Origin: Doryteuthis pealeii
Taxonomy: Eukaryota; Mollusca; Cephalopoda; Myopsida; Loliginidae
Assembly (NCBI GenBank): GCA_023376005.1
Contig: CM042145.1
Location: 12,856,454 to 12,920,453, forward strand
Reading direction: 5' to 3'
Length of the DNA: 64,000 nt
Shown: one piece after another, positions 59,901 to 64,000 of the stretch
Position numbering within the stretch: position 1 is the first letter of the stretch
Layout of the letters: each line of letters opens with the position of its first letter
The notes under the pieces: model-generated
The model's database searches: none
The model's input: the letters and a program-made list of their open reading frames with translations, nothing else
What the model was told of the DNA's origin: nothing
Program-made: the position numbers and the translations under genes

Positions 59901-60938
59901 TATCTTCTGAAATACTGAAAATGCATTTTCTGTTAGATTTTAGAAATCTTCAACTGTATTTTCTTCTGGAGATATGTTCTTTTATAATTATCATCTGTAT
60001 TGCATATGTAATACATTTTTAAAACTTATTTTTTAAATTTTATATGTTCCCAAATGATCCATATGAGACATCACTGGATTTGTGGATGATTTAAAGAATC
60101 AAAACTTTCTAATGATTGTTGAATGCAAATACTTTGCTTTTCAATCAGAAAGAGAAAAAGCACTAAAGGAGGTGTTTTATTCTTGATATGCTGGTGTTAA
60201 AAAAAAATTAAAAAAAAAAAAAAATTTAGATACTTGTGTATTGGTCAGATTTTAAAGATCTAATATTTAGACAAAATTGTTGATCTATGCACAGATAATG
60301 AATTTATGAAGCTGAAATTCAAATATAATAGAAAGAACTTGTCTTCAAAAATTAATTTCATAATGATTCTGTGACAATAAATCAAGGGTTGATTTTTATA
60401 CACAATTATGTAATGCTGTTTAGAAGCCCAAATTTAGTATATTCAAAATTTATTCTCTGGAATAAGTGGAATGTCTCAATTACATTTCAGACTTGGTTAA
60501 GCCTAAATATTCTTGGTATTTTTCATGAACCTAAAGGTCGGAAAATGCAAGATAAATAAGTGATTACTATGAATCAATTTTTTTATTTTTTATCTTGAGT
60601 TTCAGTATTTGTGTAGTTGATAGTTAATGAGTTAAATTAATGGTAAAAATACTTTTTGTTTTGCTATTTATAAAAATATTTTAAATAGAATTTTATTTAA
60701 AGGTAATTTGGAAATTTGATAATCTTTTCTTTTTTTGTTTTTGCATTTTATATATTGTGTACTAGTTTACTTTTAAAATTTAGTATTATTCTTTATGAAG
60801 TCATCTTAATCCAGTGTGGATCAGATTCTGAGTCCTTTGGGAACATAGCAATGGATGGAATGCAAGATTAAATTAAGCTATGCATGAACTGCTAAAGAAC
60901 AATCTTCACCAGCTGTGGATATTGAATTTGTTTTTTAA
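56956..60938 (+). other. Unique AT-rich intron
   Basis: Homopolymer runs only. It contains one unassigned open frame (57915-58169), described separately. No repeat family recognised. Confidence 0.6.
57915..58169 (+). other. Unassigned 84-codon open frame with a hydrophobic segment
   Basis: Residues 3-27 are strongly hydrophobic (ILILVFLIVITFCLLYIL), like a signal anchor. The rest is polar (KELTDMTYHLSMDTRLRTIY). A TTTTTTTAG lies upstream near 57880, but no matching donor is evident and the frame ends at a stop. No family recognised. It could be chance or an old exon or transposon piece. Confidence 0.15.
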
Positions 60939-60957
60939 TGTGTGTGTGTGTGTGGTG

Positions 60958-60994
<37 letters not shown>

Positions 60995-61594
60995 AAATGT
61001 ATTGCTACAATGTAAATGACTAAAATTGAATCTCATTTAATACTTAGTCTTTTTTATACTTTTTAAATATTTTTGTGTATATTAAATTATATCAACAATG
61101 TTATTTCTAACAATTGATGAATTTGTCACCAATGCTTTCTAATTAACTGTTAAGGGAATATATATATATAATACTATAATAATGAAATAGTTGAAGCATG
61201 TAGCATGCTCATTTCAATCGGTCTCATCTTTTATATAAATACAATTGAAAATGCATGTACCCTAAGTGGAATTTCTCCTTTGCCTTTGAATTACCATAAA
61301 AATCTTTTACTATCTCTGTAGAATCCTTTATAATTTCTTCTATTCCTGCACTAACAAACCATAAATCAAAATGGTTGCACTGATCTTGTGAAATTAATAG
61401 GTTTCTTTCTATTTTCATTGATACTCTTTCACCAGAATTGAACTGACAAACCAAACCTGTGTTATTTGTTCTTCATTTTTATCCACCATCATCTTTTGCT
61501 TGTTGTTGTTATTGTTATGTTTGACCTTATATGAACTTATTTTTATGTAAATAATGTTCCTTGAACACTGCTTTTTGTTTCTTCCCGCCCTTGA

Positions 61595-61629
<35 letters not shown>

Positions 61630-63419
61630 AATACAAAAATGTTTTAGTTTCCCAGTTTTTCTCCCATTGATGTTTTATTTACTAAAATTCATGCAATAAC
61701 ATTATTTTCTGAAAATTGTTTCTTGCTTCAATTTAAAAAAAAAAAAAAAAAAATGTTTTGCCTAATTTTTTGCAAGTTTGGCAGCTTTGAAATAAACATT
61801 AACTTGCCTAACATTTCTGTTAATAATAATAATAATAATAATAATATTAATGAAAGTAAATTGGGGCTCTCGTCTTAAACAGATTGCAAATAAATACTTT
61901 TTTTCTATACTGTAGATAATTATCATAACATCTAAGAAATGTATAATATGTTAATGAGTTTACACAGCTATTTATAATGCAAAAGATTCTATTTTAATAT
62001 ATAATAGCATTTAGGTTATTAATAAAAAGAAAATATAAAATATATCCTGTAACATTCAACAATTGTCTCAGTCTCCTAGACTTTGGGTATGTATCCTCTC
62101 TTTTCATATAATACTTTAAAAAAAAATTCTTTCCTCCCTGCTAGTCTCTTGCCAACATACACAATCTTTAAACTAGGCTATGGACTGTTACTACTGACCT
62201 TTTCATATTCTCTTATAAAAATGAACTTGGTTAGTGTGAAAGAAGGCAGGGTAATTTTGTCTGCAAAACAGAATGGTTGCCGTGCATACTGCATATAATT
62301 TTGAATACAAGATAGACACTCAGACAAATTAAAGGATATCTTTTATCACCTTTCATTTTCAAAGGTGGAGCCATTTGTTAAATGGAGTATTAATTGATTA
62401 AAAGGTAACTAGTTGTGTATCCTCACTTGTAAACAAATTGATTTTTGTAAATGTGTATTGTGCTGTAGATACATTTGATAGCAATGTATATATTTTAACC
62501 AAAAAATTGCAACGTATCTGTACACTAAAATCAACTTGGTTACTTTTGAATTGTGAAATTAGAAATTTTATAAATGTACTTGTTTCAAAAGAAAACATAT
62601 AAACTTAAAAAAACAAAATTAGATATGATGCTATCCATACAAATAGACTTATTGAAGTCAATGTCTTAGTGTCTTCATATAAAAAAAAAGTAGGTGAGGA
62701 TATAACAGATAATATATTCAAAGCATGGACTTGGTGAATTCACCTGTGTATAATAAGTGTCAATGACAAAACATGCTTCTCTAATCTGTTAAGTGTATTC
62801 CTACCTGTTTTGAAAATACCTGTATATCTATCTAAAAGTTAAATGAATTAATGACTAGAAAGATGGATACATACAGTCAACCATATCCTTGGCATGCCTG
62901 CTATTATTCTATTGTTATGGCAATCCCTGCATCAGGCTTGCTTGCATAGTTGTCACCTGTGTAGATATTTTTATTTTTTTAGAATAAATAATTGAAATTC
63001 TATAAACTCTAGAGGTCCTCTACATTTTAATTTGGAAAATAGTGGGTTTTTTTCTTTTCTTTTTTTTTGTTTGTTTTTGTGTTTTTAAAAAAATTTGATT
63101 CCAATCAAAGCATGAATTGCCAAGAAAGTGTTTTGGGTAGTTTTTTAAAGATATTTTTAAAAACATTTCTTTTTAATTACTGTAAGTCTGAAGAAAGAAA
63201 AAAAAAAAAAGAAACAGCAAACCTTTTGTCCAAGATGACTGTTGGTCTCTTACTGACTTGATAGTCTGTCTTGGTTTTAAACCCAAACTAAATCTGTGTT
63301 CCCCCATGTTTGTACGTATGAAATCAATGGTTGGTCAATCACAACCACCAAACAAACAAATGTTCTTTCCACTGGGCTTGACTATTTTTGTTTGTTTTTA
63401 TTCTCTTTTTCCCACTCAG
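60939..63419 (+). other. Last part of the giant intron
   Basis: A (TG)n(TA)n(TG)n tract at about 60939-60995, poly-T at 61599-61625, poly-A at about 61735-61753, (AAT)n at 61823-61846, otherwise unique AT-rich sequence. A long pyrimidine-rich tract precedes the acceptor. Confidence 0.6.
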
Positions 63420-63515
63420 CATCATCAGCAGGCCCCAGCGCCCCAAGTCCTTCGACTGCCGCTCAGCGGAGAGCTCATCGAAGGCTCACCCGAGAGGACA
63501 ACCGATATCATTCAG
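63420..63515 (+). CDS. DIP2: DIP2 internal coding exon (linker after DMAP1-binding domain)
   Basis: This 96-nt exon encodes a Ser/Pro/Ala-rich linker (ASSAGPSAPSPST) followed by AAQRRAHRRLTREDNRYHS. The last part aligns with the vertebrate DIP2 segment that reads ARDERYRS before the conserved DIHTEAVQAAL block. The exon ends in phase 1 with a G (63515) before GTAGAG, exactly where the next family residue is Asp (GAY), so the split codon also fits. Local GC is far higher than in the flanking intron. Three in-frame AG acceptors (after 63419, 63428 and 63431) are possible, which would remove 0, 3 or 4 residues. The open frame upstream of 63420 and beyond 63515 is intron. Confidence 0.87.
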
Positions 63516-64000
63516 GTAGAGCAGCCTGGTCCACATCTAATACTATTACTTACTTACCTACTTACTTACTACATGTTATGATCTCATGGTTGAGCTGTTG
63601 TGCTCGATATTGTTTGTGCTCTGTCTGTGTATACGTCTCTATTATTTATCACACACTTTCTTTCTTTTTTTTTTCTTTTTTTTTTTTTTTTCAATTTAAA
63701 AAAAACATTTTTTTTTTAAATATTATTTTCACATTTAAGATTTTAATTTATTTTCTTTTTGCTTAGCTCTGCCCTCTTTTCTATCTTCTTTCTCATTCTT
63801 CAACTCCCCCACCCTCATTATTGACATTGAATTATGCTTGGGCTTTTTCTCATCTGCTACACCATCATATTTTTGGGACTTTTTTTTTTTTTTTTATCTA
63901 TTAAAAAATACCCTTTATTTTACTATCACACACACCTTTGTTGCATCCTTGATGTACCGTTTCCCTCAATTCCAATGATTCTTCAACATTGTTATTGAGG
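63516..64000 (+). other. DIP2: 5' part of downstream DIP2 intron
   Basis: Intron sequence starting with the GTAGAG donor. It is pyrimidine-rich with several poly-T runs and a short TTAC repeat near 63550. The next exon, expected to begin with the DIP2 HTEAVQ-like block, is not reached. Confidence 0.75.

Overview
This is an animal nuclear sequence: AT-rich, full of (TA)n, (TG)n, (CT)n and GATA microsatellites, tRNA- and 5S-derived SINEs, Helitron-like elements and Penelope-like retroelements, with coding exons tens of kilobases apart. Repeat style, intron size and the conserved gene fit a mollusc, most likely a coleoid cephalopod. No species can be assigned from sequence alone.

The whole window appears to lie inside one plus-strand gene, DIP2 (disco-interacting protein 2). 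Two coding exons are visible: 10814-10888 (75 nt, the end of the DMAP1-binding domain with the GDITQKGYEKK signature) and 63420-63515 (96 nt, ending TREDNRYHS, just before the next conserved DIP2 block). Both are flanked by AG/GT sites and all junctions are phase 1. The intron between them is 52,531 bp. The remainder is intron: the 3' part of an upstream intron (1-10813) and the 5' part of a downstream one (63516-64000).

Layout: 1-10.8 kb is AT-rich intron with a few old SINE and MITE copies. From 12 to 42 kb is a dense repeat zone. It holds a 5S rRNA-derived SINE split by a solo LTR, three Helitron-like elements with both ends plus one truncated copy, a GC-rich hairpin-forming tandem repeat, Penelope-like remnants, foldback elements, SINEs of at least four families, an antisense intron-containing tRNA-Ile(UAU)-like gene, a strong hammerhead ribozyme candidate at 29.3 kb, a 125-bp minisatellite, and a 3.1-3.2 kb segment present twice (24.5-27.75 and 37.25-40.34 kb), the first copy starting at a 10-N assembly gap. 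From 42 to 63.4 kb the intron is mostly unique AT-rich sequence with scattered MITEs, SINEs and one decayed Penelope-like fragment.

Only the two DIP2 exons are convincing protein-coding sequence. Almost all other open frames are short and fall in repeats or low-complexity DNA. The most notable points are the hammerhead candidate, the Helitron-borne multi-hairpin tandem unit whose stems are kept by compensatory changes, the tRNA-Ile(UAU) pair, the TTAA MITE with its own empty site nearby, and the very large DIP2 intron.
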